From positions 1 to 64,000 of the forward strand of contig JAVKLU010000071.1 of assembly GCA_031538895.1 (NCBI GenBank): a stretch of DNA of 64,000 bases, written 5' to 3'. Positions 40,980-50,471 of the stretch are shown here, one piece after another. Made by a program: the position numbers and the translations under genes. The notes beneath the pieces are model-generated. The model was given only the letters and a program-made list of their open reading frames with translations. It was not told the DNA's origin and made no database searches. The stretch is from JAVKLU01 sp031538895. GTDB taxonomy: Bacteria > Pseudomonadota > Gammaproteobacteria > Burkholderiales > Burkholderiaceae. The first letter of the stretch is position 1; each line of letters opens with the position of its first letter.

Positions 40980-42146
40980 ATGTTTGCAAAAAAAATTATT
41001 ACCAATGCAGTATTGTTGAGCACATTAGCGCTGAGCGCTTATGCGATCGCTGCCGATCCCATTAAAGTAGCTGTTTCAGGCCCGTACACAGGGGGGTCCG
41101 CACCAATGGGGACTTCTATGCGGGATGGCGCTAAATTGGCAACTGCTGAAATCAATGCTAAAGGCGGCGTTTTAGGACGTAAAATTGAATTAGTTGAACG
41201 TGATGACGAAGCTAAAAACGAGCGCGGTGTGCAAATCGCTCAAGAATTGATCAATAAAGAAAATGTCGTTGCGGTTTTGGGCTATATCAATACCGGTGTT
41301 GCCTTAGCGTCACAACGTTTTTATCAAGAAGCAAAAATCCCTGTCATCAACAACGTCGCGACAGGTAGCGCAATTACCAAGCAATTTGTCGCGCCAGAAT
41401 TCCAGACTAACTTTGTTTTCAGAACATCAGCAAGCGACAGCTTACAAGCATTGATGATTGTTGACGAAGCCTTACGTCGCAATTTTACGAAATTGGCAAT
41501 CCTTGCTGATTCGACGAATTACGGCCAGTTGGGGCGTGAAGACTTGGAAAAGGTTTTGGACAGCAAAAAAATGAAAGCAGTTGCGGTTGAAAAATTTAAC
41601 ATTAAAGACGTTGATATGACTGCTCAATTACTGAAAGCGCGTCAAGCGGGTGCTCAAGCAATTTTGACTTACGCGATTGGACCTGAGTTAGCTCAGATTG
41701 CGAACGGTATGGAGAAATTAGGTTGGAAAGTCCCGATGATTGGTAGCTGGACTTTGTCAATGTCAAACTTTATCGATAACGCGGGTAAAAACAGCGCCGG
41801 TGCGACAATGCCACAAACCTTCATCCAAGAAGGAAATACTCCAAAACGTAAAACTTTCATCGATGCTTACTTAAAAGCCTACTCACCAGCAGGTGGTCGG
41901 ATTCCTTCGCCAGTATCAGCTGCGCAGGGTTATGACTCAGTTTATATTTTGGCAGCAGCGATCAAACAAGCAGGTACGACTGATGGCGACAAAGTGCGTT
42001 TGGCATTAGAAAATTTGAACGACACGATTGAAGGCGTTGTGACAACTTATAAAAAACCATTCAGCGCAACTGATCACGAAGCGATTGAAGCCGGTGTTCC
42101 AGTAATGGGGCAGGTTGAAGATGGACGCGTGGTTCGTGTAAAGTAA
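40980..42146 (+). CDS. livK: Branched-chain amino-acid-type ABC importer binding protein
   Basis: A 388-aa Peripla_BP_6 protein with a signal peptide (MFAKKIITNAVLLSTLALSAYAIA, cleavage near residue 24). The mature protein starts DPIKVAVSGPYTGGSAPMG and contains GGVLGRKIELVERDDEAK, typical of Leu/Ile/Val-binding proteins. It is first in a four-cistron importer operon. The ligand could also be an amide, urea or another amino acid. Confidence 0.9.
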   Translation: MFAKKIITNAVLLSTLALSAYAIAADPIKVAVSGPYTGGSAPMGTSMRDGAKLATAEINAKGGVLGRKIELVERDDEAKNERGVQIAQELINKENVVAVLGYINTGVALASQRFYQEAKIPVINNVATGSAITKQFVAPEFQTNFVFRTSASDSLQALMIVDEALRRNFTKLAILADSTNYGQLGREDLEKVLDSKKMKAVAVEKFNIKDVDMTAQLLKARQAGAQAILTYAIGPELAQIANGMEKLGWKVPMIGSWTLSMSNFIDNAGKNSAGATMPQTFIQEGNTPKRKTFIDAYLKAYSPAGGRIPSPVSAAQGYDSVYILAAAIKQAGTTDGDKVRLALENLNDTIEGVVTTYKKPFSATDHEAIEAGVPVMGQVEDGRVVRVK

Positions 42147-42180
42147 TTCTCAATCTATCATCGATTGTAAAAACCATCGA

Positions 42181-42209
42181 AATGGCTCGGCGATCCCCGA
42201 GCCATTTTT
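42181..42209 (+). terminator. Intrinsic terminator/attenuator after livK
   Basis: AATGGCTCGG (42181-42190) pairs perfectly with CCGAGCCATT (42197-42206), loop CGATCC, followed directly by TTTTTA. Partial read-through would give high binding-protein and lower permease expression. Confidence 0.85.
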
Positions 42210-42334
42210 ACGCCATGAATAAACAAGTCTTTCAAGGCTAGCCTTACATCCAAAAATTTACCGGAGTCAGTTTTGAGAACACATTACTGGCCCTATTCAA
42301 GATTTTTTTTAGCGTCTTTTATCAAGGACTTAAT

Positions 42335-43225
42335 ATGGAATATTTACTGCAACTGCTGTACAGCGGCATTGCGCTGGGAATGATTTATGCGGTCATTGCG
42401 TTTGGCTACCAACTGACTTTTGCAACGTCCGGTACCTTAAATTTTGGTCAGGGTGAAGCTTTGATGTTAGGGGCCTTAGTCGGTTTGTCTGTTGTAGGTT
42501 CGATTCACGGTGGCCCTTACCTTAATTATTGGTTGATGATTCCTGTCGTGATTATTTTTGGCGGGATACAAGGTGCTGTCGTTGAGCGACTGGGCGTTCG
42601 TCCAGCCTTACGAATCAAGTCTGAGTTTGGCTGGATCATGTCGACCATTGCTTTGGCGATTATTTTTAAAAACGTAGCTGAAAACATTTGGGGTAAAGAA
42701 GACTTGCCGTTCCCTTCACCTTTATCCGCCGATCCAATTGTGTTATTTGGCGCCAATATCCAAGCCATGCAAATCGTGGTGATTGTTGGCGCTTTGTTAA
42801 TGATGCTCGCTGTTGAAGTTTTTAACCGTAAAACGATTTACGGTAAAGCCGTTGTTGCGACAGCGAATGATCGCGATGCGGCGGGTCTAATGGGAATTAA
42901 CACCAAAAGCGTAATTACCTTGTCCTATGCACTGTCATCCGCAACGGCTGCAGTGGCGGGCGTTTTGATCGCTCCGCTGACTTTAACAGGCGCAACAATG
43001 GGCGTCGCGCTGGGCTTAAAAGCTTTTGCCGTTGCGATTATTGGCGGCCTTAATTCAGGGATGGGAATCATCGTTGGTGGTCTGCTGTTAGGTGTGATCG
43101 AAACTTTGACGGGTTTTTATCTGTCAACCGGATACAAAGAGGTTCCAGGTTTAGTCTTATTGTTGCTTGTGTTAGCACTCAAACCTGCCGGACTCTTTGG
43201 TAAATCATTGATTAAAAAAGTTTAA
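42335..43225 (+). CDS. livH: Branched-chain amino-acid-type ABC permease LivH
   Basis: A 296-aa membrane protein (BPD_transp_2) with about 8 hydrophobic segments. It begins LLQLLYSGIALGMIYAVIAF and has TSGTLNFGQGEALMLGA and ATANDRDAAGLMGIN, the usual LivH landmarks. It forms the import channel with the permease half of the fused protein downstream. Confidence 0.94.
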   Translation: MEYLLQLLYSGIALGMIYAVIAFGYQLTFATSGTLNFGQGEALMLGALVGLSVVGSIHGGPYLNYWLMIPVVIIFGGIQGAVVERLGVRPALRIKSEFGWIMSTIALAIIFKNVAENIWGKEDLPFPSPLSADPIVLFGANIQAMQIVVIVGALLMMLAVEVFNRKTIYGKAVVATANDRDAAGLMGINTKSVITLSYALSSATAAVAGVLIAPLTLTGATMGVALGLKAFAVAIIGGLNSGMGIIVGGLLLGVIETLTGFYLSTGYKEVPGLVLLLLVLALKPAGLFGKSLIKKV

Positions 43226-43235
43226 GGAGATGGGC

Positions 43236-45176
43236 ATGAATAAATTTTCACGTTGGTTGCCAATAACCCTGGGACTTTTAGCGCTGATTGCTTTACCACA
43301 ATTCGTCCATAACGCTTATTACCTGCATTTGGTCGAAACTATTTTGATTTATTCAATCTTGTTGTTTGGATTAGATATTGTGGTGGGGTATACCGGTTTG
43401 GTGTCTCTAGGACATTCAGCTCTTTTTGGGGTAGGTTCTTACACCGTCGGGGTTTTGTTTTTCAAACTAGGATTACCTTTTTATATCACCTTACCTGCGT
43501 CGATTGTGGTGACGGCTGGATTTGGCGCATTATTGGCCTTGCCGGCGTTACGGGTTACTGGGCCGTATTTGGCAATGGTGACACTCGCCTTTGGCACGAT
43601 TTTGCAAATTTTAATTAACGAGATGACTTTCTTAACGGAAGGACCTTTGGGAATTAAAATCGGTAAACAGGTGTTGTTCGACATGCCTATGAGCAAAGTG
43701 GCGTTTTTCTACTTTGTAGTCGCTTGCGTTGTATTGAGCTTGTGGGTGATGCAACGTATTATCAAGTCGCATTATGGGCGCGCTTTTGAAGCTTTACGCG
43801 ATAGTCCAATTGCTTGCGACTGCATGGGGGTGTCGGTATATCGATACAAAGTGATTGCGTTTATTTTGAGCGCGGCATTTGCGGGTTTATCGGGTGGTTT
43901 GTATGCCTATTCAGAACAATACATCGCGCCCAACGCTTATAACTTTGAGCTAACGATTTTGTTTTTATTGGCCATCATTATGGGTGGACGTAAATCACGT
44001 TCTGGCGCGTTTTTAGGCGCACTCATCGTGGTGATGCTGCCCAGTTTATTGGCCGATATTGAGTTATTCCGTTGGATTGCCTACAGTATTTTGGTGATTG
44101 TTTTGCTGACGGCAATCATTTCATTAGTCAACAAACAAAAAACTTGGAAGCAGTTGTTAATCCCTATTGCCGCCGCGATTGGCGTGGCAGTATTCGCCAA
44201 AACGCTGGACAATATTACCGATTGGCGCTTGACAATTTTTGGTGTGATGACTTTGTTTGTCGTGTATTACCTACAAGAAGGTATTGTCGGTTACGCGACT
44301 AAATTATTGCCGCGACGCAAGCACAATGAGCAATTTGAACAGTTGGATGTTGAGCTGATCAAAGGGGGAAAAAATGCTAGTGGGCCACTGTTAAAAGCGG
44401 ATCAAATTTTGATGCAATTTGGCGGATTAAAGGCTTTGAATCGTGTTGATTTACTCGTTCAGCAAGGTCATATTCACGGCTTGATTGGGCCTAATGGTTC
44501 AGGTAAAAGCACGATGATGAACGTTATCACGGGTATTTATCAACCGACTGAAGGTGCGGTGCATTTCTATCGCCAAGGTCAAGCGCTGCAAATGAATGGC
44601 TTAACACCATCAGCCATCGCTTTAAATGGGATCGCACGAACCTTCCAAAATGTTCAATTGTTTGGTGAAATGACCGCATTGGAAAATATTTTGGTCGGCT
44701 TGCATCACACTTTCAAAAGTAATTTGCTGGACGTCGTTTTGCTGTCACCGCGATATCGTCGAGAAGAACGCTACGCAAGGGCACGAGCGGCGGCGATTCT
44801 TACTTTAGTCGGCTTACAGACGCAAATTGCTGAAGAAGCGCGCAATTTGCCTTACGGCAAACAGCGTTTACTTGAAATTGGCCGCGCCTTGGGACTTGAT
44901 GCCCCCTTGCTATTGCTTGATGAACCGGCTGCGGGATTAACTGCGCCGGATATCAAAGAGTTGGTGATGATTATTCGCAAAATTCGCGACTGCGGCATTA
45001 CCCTGCTCTTGATCGAGCACCACATGGACGTAGTGATGTCTATTTGTGACAGGGTCACTGTTCTGGATTTTGGGCAGAAAATTGCCGAAGGTACGGGTAA
45101 CGAAGTGCGCACTGACCCTAAAGTAATCTCCGCCTATCTGGGCGGCGATGTCGAATCAACCGCGACATCCCATTAA
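43236..45176 (+). CDS. Fused LivM permease and LivG ATPase
   Basis: A 646-aa fusion. Residues 1 to about 310 form a LivM-type permease (GYTGLVSLGHSALFGVGSY, EALRDSPIACDCMGV). Extra hydrophobic segments at about 280-345 link it to a LivG-type ATPase from about residue 385, with Walker A GPNGSGKST, Q-loop FQNVQLF, signature NLPYGKQRLLEIGRAL and Walker B LLLLDEPAAGL. The AAGGAG Shine-Dalgarno places the start at ATG 43236; the ATG at 43230 overlaps it. Such fusions occur in Burkholderiales Liv systems. Confidence 0.93.
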   Translation: MNKFSRWLPITLGLLALIALPQFVHNAYYLHLVETILIYSILLFGLDIVVGYTGLVSLGHSALFGVGSYTVGVLFFKLGLPFYITLPASIVVTAGFGALLALPALRVTGPYLAMVTLAFGTILQILINEMTFLTEGPLGIKIGKQVLFDMPMSKVAFFYFVVACVVLSLWVMQRIIKSHYGRAFEALRDSPIACDCMGVSVYRYKVIAFILSAAFAGLSGGLYAYSEQYIAPNAYNFELTILFLLAIIMGGRKSRSGAFLGALIVVMLPSLLADIELFRWIAYSILVIVLLTAIISLVNKQKTWKQLLIPIAAAIGVAVFAKTLDNITDWRLTIFGVMTLFVVYYLQEGIVGYATKLLPRRKHNEQFEQLDVELIKGGKNASGPLLKADQILMQFGGLKALNRVDLLVQQGHIHGLIGPNGSGKSTMMNVITGIYQPTEGAVHFYRQGQALQMNGLTPSAIALNGIARTFQNVQLFGEMTALENILVGLHHTFKSNLLDVVLLSPRYRREERYARARAAAILTLVGLQTQIAEEARNLPYGKQRLLEIGRALGLDAPLLLLDEPAAGLTAPDIKELVMIIRKIRDCGITLLLIEHHMDVVMSICDRVTVLDFGQKIAEGTGNEVRTDPKVISAYLGGDVESTATSH

Positions 45177-45186
45177 AGGAGAGATC

Positions 45187-45915
45187 ATGCTATCTATTCA
45201 AAATATTTCCGCCGGTTACGGTAAGGTTCAAGTATTACATGACATTTCTTTCAAAGTCCCAGCCGGTAAAGTAGTCACTTTGATTGGTTCAAATGGCGCA
45301 GGCAAAACCACCACGATGCGTGTGATTTCCGGAATGTTGCGTCCAAGTAGCGGTCAGGTACTACTGAATCAAAAAAATGTCGCACAAATGGAGTCTTATC
45401 AAGTTGCAAGACTGGGTTTAGCGCATTCACCAGAAGGAAGGCGTGTGTTCTCAACCTTGTCAGTGAAAGACAATTTGCTTTTGGGGGCTTATTCGCGCTT
45501 AACCAAGTCACGCCCTAAAGGTGACGTTAAACATGATCTAGAGCGTGCTTTGGAGTTGTTTCCACGTTTGCAGGAGCGGCAAGATCAGTTGGCGGGGACC
45601 TTGTCTGGTGGCGAGCAGCAAATGCTGGCAATGGCACGCGCGGTGATGTTAAATCCCGAAGTCATTTTGCTGGACGAACCTTCAATGGGATTGGCGCCGA
45701 TATTGGTTGAGGAAGTGTTTCGCATTATCGAACGCTTAAAAAGTCGCGGCGTGACTATGTTATTAGTTGAGCAGTTTGCCGCCGCTGCGTTGGAAATTGC
45801 AGACTATGGCTATGTCTTAGAAAATGGACGTATTTCAGTCGAGGGCCCCGCTGAAAAATTAAAAAACGATCCAGCGGTAAAAGCAGCCTATTTAGGTAGC
45901 GATACTGCGCACTAA
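45187..45915 (+). CDS. livF: Branched-chain amino-acid-type ABC ATPase LivF
   Basis: A 242-aa ABC ATPase with Walker A GSNGAGKTT, signature LSGGEQQMLAMARA, Walker B VILLDEPSMGLAP and the LVEQ H-loop region of LivF proteins. An AAGGAG precedes the ATG at 45187, 10 nt after the stop of the fused gene. It pairs with the fused ATPase half to power the importer. Confidence 0.95.
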   Translation: MLSIQNISAGYGKVQVLHDISFKVPAGKVVTLIGSNGAGKTTTMRVISGMLRPSSGQVLLNQKNVAQMESYQVARLGLAHSPEGRRVFSTLSVKDNLLLGAYSRLTKSRPKGDVKHDLERALELFPRLQERQDQLAGTLSGGEQQMLAMARAVMLNPEVILLDEPSMGLAPILVEEVFRIIERLKSRGVTMLLVEQFAAAALEIADYGYVLENGRISVEGPAEKLKNDPAVKAAYLGSDTAH

Positions 45916-45957
45916 TGATAATCAAACTAAGTTAATCGTCGTTTAAGCGACAAGTGC

Positions 45958-45991
45958 AACGGTCAGTGGATTTTTCACTGACCGTTTTTTT
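45958..45991 (+). terminator. Intrinsic terminator of the liv operon
   Basis: AACGGTCAGTG (45958-45968) pairs perfectly with CACTGACCGTT (45976-45986), 7-nt loop, then a run of T through 45991: a textbook rho-independent terminator 42 nt after livF. Confidence 0.95.
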
Positions 45992-46113
45992 ATAAGAGAC
46001 TCTTAAAAATACGCAAGAAAATTCATTACGACTTAGCAATAGCCGATTTCGTGGGCAGCTTACAAGACATGGGATAATCGCTTTATATAATTTTTTTCAA
46101 CTATCGCTGTCCT

Positions 46114-46809
46114 ATGTCACTGCCTGTTCGAATTGTGTGCGCAACACGAAAAGATCGCGGACACTTCGTCAACGAAGCGGCATTACCGCGTTCTTTGAAA
46201 GCACAGCAAATGCCAAGTGGTTACGAGTTACAGGTGTTTTTTGAAAATTCGACCAGTTTAGGCAAACAATACAACATCGCAATTGAGCAAGCGCAGAAAC
46301 AACCTGCAATTTTGCTATTTATTCAAGATGATGTGTACATCACCGATCATTTTTGGTTAGATCGTATTTTAGAAGGACTTGAAAAATTTGATGTGATTGG
46401 CGTTGCAGGAAATCGCCGCTGTCTGCCAGGACAGCCATCGTGGGCTTTTTTGACTTCTGATTTAGTCTGGGATGCGCCTGAAAATTTATCAGGGACTGTC
46501 GCGCATGGTGGGCAATTCCCGCATCGGGTCAGCCGGTATGGCCCCAGCGGCATTGAATGTCAATTATTGAGTGGCATGTTTTTAGCGGTTAAAAGTCAAA
46601 CATTACTGGAGCGAGAATTGCGCTTTGATCCGCAATTTGAATTTCATTTACACGATATGGATTTTTGCCGACAAGCGGTACTGAAGGGCTTACGCTTGGG
46701 GACGTGGCCGATTTCCTTAGTACATGAAAATAGCGGAAGTTTTCGCAGCCCTGCGTGGAAACTGTCTTATCAAAAATATTTAGAGAAATACCAAGAAACG
46801 CGCCGTTAA
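46114..46809 (+). CDS. Glycosyltransferase family 2-like protein
   Basis: A 231-aa protein with a GT-A-like nucleotide-sugar fold: an ICATRKDRGHFV start, LLFIQDDVYITDHFW (DDV in the place of the metal-binding DxD), GVAGNRRCLPGQPSW, and a late HDMDFCRQAVLKGLRLGTWP. It probably transfers a sugar to a surface polysaccharide or protein; the acceptor is unknown. It stands alone between the liv operon and a 5'-nucleotidase gene. Confidence 0.7.
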   Translation: MSLPVRIVCATRKDRGHFVNEAALPRSLKAQQMPSGYELQVFFENSTSLGKQYNIAIEQAQKQPAILLFIQDDVYITDHFWLDRILEGLEKFDVIGVAGNRRCLPGQPSWAFLTSDLVWDAPENLSGTVAHGGQFPHRVSRYGPSGIECQLLSGMFLAVKSQTLLERELRFDPQFEFHLHDMDFCRQAVLKGLRLGTWPISLVHENSGSFRSPAWKLSYQKYLEKYQETRR

Positions 46810-46864
46810 GTTGTCATTACAGCGCATCTAATACTCGAACAGTTTTTGCTCACCAAAATCTTAT

Positions 46865-47764
46865 ATGAACTTAGATTTAACCAACACATTAGTTATCGGT
46901 ATTTCATCAAGAGCCCTATTTGATTTGGAAGCTGAAGACCTCATTTATCAAGAGCAGGGCTTAGAAGCCTATCGTCGCTATCAAATTGACAATGAAAACC
47001 TTAATTTGCAACCTGGAACAGGATTTCATCTAGTGCGCGCTTTGTTGCAATTAAATCATCTGACACCTGGACGGCGTTTGGTTGAAGTCGTCATCATGTC
47101 GCGCAATTCCAGCGAAACCTCTTTGCGTTTCTTTAATTCCATTTCAGATTACCGCTTGGACATCACACGCGCAGCTTTGACTGGCGGCGCATCTTTAGCT
47201 CCCTATCTGAAAGCGTTTAACGTGAGTTTGTTTTTATCCTTACATCGCGAAGATGTGCTTGCCGCGCGTGAATCTGGGGTGGCCTCGGCAATGCTTTATC
47301 GACAACCCGCGCATTCTTATGAGTCTTTGGAACAAATCCGAATTGCGTTTGACGGTGACGCGGTAATTTTTTCAGATGAAGCTGAAAAGGTTTATCAGCA
47401 ACATGGCGTTGAGGCCTTTGTTGAGCACGAACGACGCAATGCGAAAAAACCTTTACCCGAAGGACCTTTCGCGCGTTTTTTAAAAGCCATTGCTTACATT
47501 CAACGGCAAGAATCAGGTAAGGGTAGGGTATCACCCATTCGTACCGCACTCGTTACGGCGCGTTCGTCACCAATGCATGAACGAGTGGTTCGCACATTGC
47601 GCGCATGGGATGTGGTGATTGATGAAACTTTTTTTATGGGTGGCTCTCCTAAGGGCGAGGTGCTGGCGGCGTTTAATCCCCATATGTTTTTTGACGATCA
47701 ATTACGTAATTGTGAAAACACCGCTGACAAAGTTCCAACGGGATTAGTCGTTTATGCGTCATGA
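46865..47764 (+). CDS. Cytosolic 5'-nucleotidase (cN-I-like)
   Basis: A 299-aa protein matching the 5'-nucleotidase family PF06189: TLVIGISSRALFDLEAEDLIYQEQGLEAY-type start (key IGISSRALFDLE), VVIMSRNSSETSLR, AFDGDAVIFSDEAE and a late FFDDQ. It dephosphorylates nucleoside 5'-monophosphates in the cytoplasm. Its stop overlaps the start of the phoH-like gene (ATGA), indicating coupled translation. Confidence 0.85.
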   Translation: MNLDLTNTLVIGISSRALFDLEAEDLIYQEQGLEAYRRYQIDNENLNLQPGTGFHLVRALLQLNHLTPGRRLVEVVIMSRNSSETSLRFFNSISDYRLDITRAALTGGASLAPYLKAFNVSLFLSLHREDVLAARESGVASAMLYRQPAHSYESLEQIRIAFDGDAVIFSDEAEKVYQQHGVEAFVEHERRNAKKPLPEGPFARFLKAIAYIQRQESGKGRVSPIRTALVTARSSPMHERVVRTLRAWDVVIDETFFMGGSPKGEVLAAFNPHMFFDDQLRNCENTADKVPTGLVVYAS

Positions 47765-48777
47765 GTTCTAACGCAAAGACCAGTGAGCAAATCACTCAAT
47801 TTTGCCCAGAACCCTTTGATCGATATCGTTTCGCTGCTTTTTGCGGTGTCTTAGATGAGCATTTGATCTTGTTGTCCCAACAATTGAATGTGGCATTGTC
47901 GCAGCGTGGACAGCAGCTTGTGATTAAAGGCAAAGCGCCAGTTGGGTTAAATACTTTGTTACAAACTTTGTACGATCAAGCGAGCGAATTGAATCCTGAG
48001 ATGATTGACGCCGCGCTCATTCAATTTCGCAAACAGGACGAATTGTTAAACACATTAAATACAAACGTATTGGATACGCCGACTGGAAAAATAAAAAATG
48101 AACCCATTTTATTGACGCGGCGAAGTGATTTACGTGGGCGCAGTCCCAGTCAAAAAAAATATTTGATTAGCATTCAAAGCGCAGTGTTGAGCTTTGGCGT
48201 TGGCCCTGCCGGAACTGGAAAAACCTATTTAGCAGTTGCTTGTGCGGTTGACGCCTTAGAGCGCGAAAAAGTTAAAAAAATTATTTTGACGCGCCCCGCA
48301 GTTGAGGCAGGTGAACATTTGGGATTTTTACCTGGCGACTTGGCGCAAAAAATTGATCCCTATTTACGCCCTCTATACGATGCACTTTACGACTTGTTGG
48401 GGCCTGAAAAAACACAACGCTTTATCGAAAAGCAAATTATTGAAATTGCTCCGTTAGCGTATATGCGAGGCCGCACGCTTAGCCACGCTTTTATTATTTT
48501 GGACGAAGCGCAAAATACGACACCCGAACAAATGAAAATGTTTTTGACGCGAATAGGTTACGGCAGTCAAGCGGTGATTACGGGTGATGTAACACAGGTG
48601 GATCTGCCGCATTACCCAAGTCGCCAAAAAAGTGGGTTGGCGCATGCCCTCGAAGTATTAGCGCCGATTAAAGATATTCCAGTGACTCATTTTGACAGCC
48701 GTGACGTCGTACGCCATCCATTAGTAGCCAAAATTATTAATGCTTATGAAAAATGGGAAACTGATCGTCGGGATTAA
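47761..48777 (+). CDS. PhoH-like ATPase
   Basis: A 338-aa PhoH/PhoL family protein with Walker A GPAGTGKTYLAV (about 146-157), TRPAVEAGEHLGFLPGDL and Walker B AFIILDEAQNTTPEQMKMFL. The family is linked to RNA handling and ribosome maturation and is usually encoded next to ybeY, as here (ybeY starts 15 nt later). The N-terminal about 100 residues are variable. Confidence 0.92.
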   Translation: MSSNAKTSEQITQFCPEPFDRYRFAAFCGVLDEHLILLSQQLNVALSQRGQQLVIKGKAPVGLNTLLQTLYDQASELNPEMIDAALIQFRKQDELLNTLNTNVLDTPTGKIKNEPILLTRRSDLRGRSPSQKKYLISIQSAVLSFGVGPAGTGKTYLAVACAVDALEREKVKKIILTRPAVEAGEHLGFLPGDLAQKIDPYLRPLYDALYDLLGPEKTQRFIEKQIIEIAPLAYMRGRTLSHAFIILDEAQNTTPEQMKMFLTRIGYGSQAVITGDVTQVDLPHYPSRQKSGLAHALEVLAPIKDIPVTHFDSRDVVRHPLVAKIINAYEKWETDRRD

Positions 48778-48792
48778 GTTGTTGGGTTATCA

Positions 48793-49230
48793 ATGAAAAA
48801 AAATATTACCTTGCAATTCTCGGATTCCGCGTCCAAAAAAATTTGGCCCACTAAAGTCATTTATGCCTGGATTGAGCACACACTGCAAGCAGTCGCTATG
48901 CATGATTTAATCGAACTTACCGTGCGTTTTGTAGGGATAGAAGAGGGGCGCGCGTTAAATCAAGACTATCGTGCTAAAAATTACGCGACCAATGTTCTAA
49001 CATTTTGTTATCAAACACCCTTGCATAGCGCAGATATTGTGATTTGTACGCCGATTTTGATTGTAGAAGCCAAAAAATTGCAGCGACCTTTAGCCCATCA
49101 TGCGATTCATATTTTGGTTCATGGCGTCTTGCACGCCGTAGGTTATGACCATATCAAAGCACGTGATGCCCGAGTAATGGAAGGTTGGGAGCGAAAGATT
49201 TTGGGGATTATTGCGCCATCCTATCTATAA
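48793..49230 (+). CDS. ybeY: Endoribonuclease YbeY (rRNA maturation factor)
   Basis: A 145-aa metalloprotein with the zinc site HGVLHAVGYDH (H-x3-H-x5-H) at about residues 114-124, and NYATNVLTFCYQ in the usual NVLSFP position. It acts in 16S rRNA 3'-end maturation and 70S quality control. It is encoded directly after phoH-like, the conserved order. Confidence 0.95.
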   Translation: MKKNITLQFSDSASKKIWPTKVIYAWIEHTLQAVAMHDLIELTVRFVGIEEGRALNQDYRAKNYATNVLTFCYQTPLHSADIVICTPILIVEAKKLQRPLAHHAIHILVHGVLHAVGYDHIKARDARVMEGWERKILGIIAPSYL

Positions 49231-49346
49231 TTCCTAACTATTGGATTATTTTTTAGTTTTATACCGTTTGCGGACGCGCATTTGTCGTTAATTTTTTTAA
49301 AGCCTAAATTACGGGTGATGTAATCGTGAACTTTTTCTTTCCTTAT

Positions 49347-49886
49347 ATGAAAATCATTAAAAATACTGTTGTAAGCTTAAATTACACCCTGTCAGATAAC
49401 GATGGCAACATTATTGAAAAAAGTGAAGAACCAATGATTTATTTGCACGGCGGTTACGAAAACACCTTGCCAAAAATAGAATCCGCTTTAGAAGGCAAAG
49501 AAGTGGGTGAAGAGATTTTGGTGTACTTGGAGCCCTCTGAGAGTTTTGGTGAATACGATGCAGAATTAGTCCGCACTGAAGACCTCAAAAATCTACCTGA
49601 AGATATTGCAATTGGGATGGAAATCGAAGGCGACGACGAACTTGACGAAGATGATGAGCCTTTAATTTTTACGATTACTGACATCGCAGAAGGCAAAGCC
49701 GTATTAGATGGCAACCATCCTTTAGCGGGATTGTCTTTACGCTTTACTGCGTCAGTGATTGATGTGCGGGAAGCGAGCACAGTTGAAATTGAACATCAAC
49801 ACGTTCATTTTGATGATGAAGAGGACGATGGGGGTGATGATGCCGCGTCCCATGGCGAACACTACCGTAGCCACCGCTTACATTAA
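49347..49886 (+). CDS. FKBP-type peptidyl-prolyl isomerase (SlyD-like)
   Basis: A 179-aa protein with the SlyD arrangement: an FKBP part split by an insert-in-flap domain (LHGGYENTLPKIESALEGK, YLEPSESFGEYD), then NHPLAGLSLRF. The C-terminus is rich in Asp, Glu and His (about residues 146-179), suggesting metal binding. It works as a chaperone and prolyl isomerase. ATG 49347 is preferred to the GTG at 49326, which would add a hydrophobic FFFPY stretch. It is 3 nt from aroK. Confidence 0.9.
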   Translation: MKIIKNTVVSLNYTLSDNDGNIIEKSEEPMIYLHGGYENTLPKIESALEGKEVGEEILVYLEPSESFGEYDAELVRTEDLKNLPEDIAIGMEIEGDDELDEDDEPLIFTITDIAEGKAVLDGNHPLAGLSLRFTASVIDVREASTVEIEHQHVHFDDEEDDGGDDAASHGEHYRSHRLH

Positions 49887-49889
49887 CCT

Positions 49890-50465
49890 GTGATCTCAAT
49901 CGCTGAATCAAACCTTGTGCCTCAACAACAGCAAGCTGCTCAGCGTATTTATATCGTCGGTATGCCTGGCGCAGGAAAGTCGACTTTAGGAAAATATCTG
50001 GCCCATGCTTTGAAGTGGGATTTTGTTGACGCCGATCGCGTGCTTGAAAAAAAATGCGGCGCGTCAATTTCATGGATTTTTGAATTAGAAGGCGAATCAG
50101 GATTTCGAACCCGTGAATCGACACAGCTACAAGAGCTAAGCCAGTTAGCGCGCAGCGTAATTTCAACTGGCGGCGGGGTAATTCTCGCTCCGGAAAATCG
50201 TGATGTAATGAAAAAAACGGGAATAGTGCTTTATTTGCGCGCGTCTTTCGACACGCTTTTTGAACGCGTCGCACGTGATGATTCACGTCCCTTACTGGCA
50301 CAAAACACCGAGCAGAATCTGCGTCAACTGCTAGAGTTTCGCGAACCGATTTATCAAGAACTCGCGGATATCACTATCGATACGCATACGCACGTTCAGG
50401 CTAAAGCACTGGCACGTCAAATTGCGGAGCAGATGTCGCCACAACTCATCAAACCACTTTCTTAA
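49890..50465 (+). CDS. aroK: Shikimate kinase
   Basis: A 191-aa P-loop kinase (Walker A GMPGAGKST, about 24-32; DADRVLEKK; GESGFRTRE; STGGGVIL) that phosphorylates shikimate at O-3 in aromatic amino acid synthesis. The start is GTG at 49890, the only upstream start in frame, with an additional 15 or so residues before the core. It is followed 6 nt later by aroB, the usual pair. Confidence 0.94.
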   Translation: MISIAESNLVPQQQQAAQRIYIVGMPGAGKSTLGKYLAHALKWDFVDADRVLEKKCGASISWIFELEGESGFRTRESTQLQELSQLARSVISTGGGVILAPENRDVMKKTGIVLYLRASFDTLFERVARDDSRPLLAQNTEQNLRQLLEFREPIYQELADITIDTHTHVQAKALARQIAEQMSPQLIKPLS

Positions 50466-50471
50466 AAAATT

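Noticed and set aside
49744..50301. Open frame of 185 codons antisense to slyD-like and aroK
   Set aside because: It spans two certain genes on the opposite strand and the product shows no domain.
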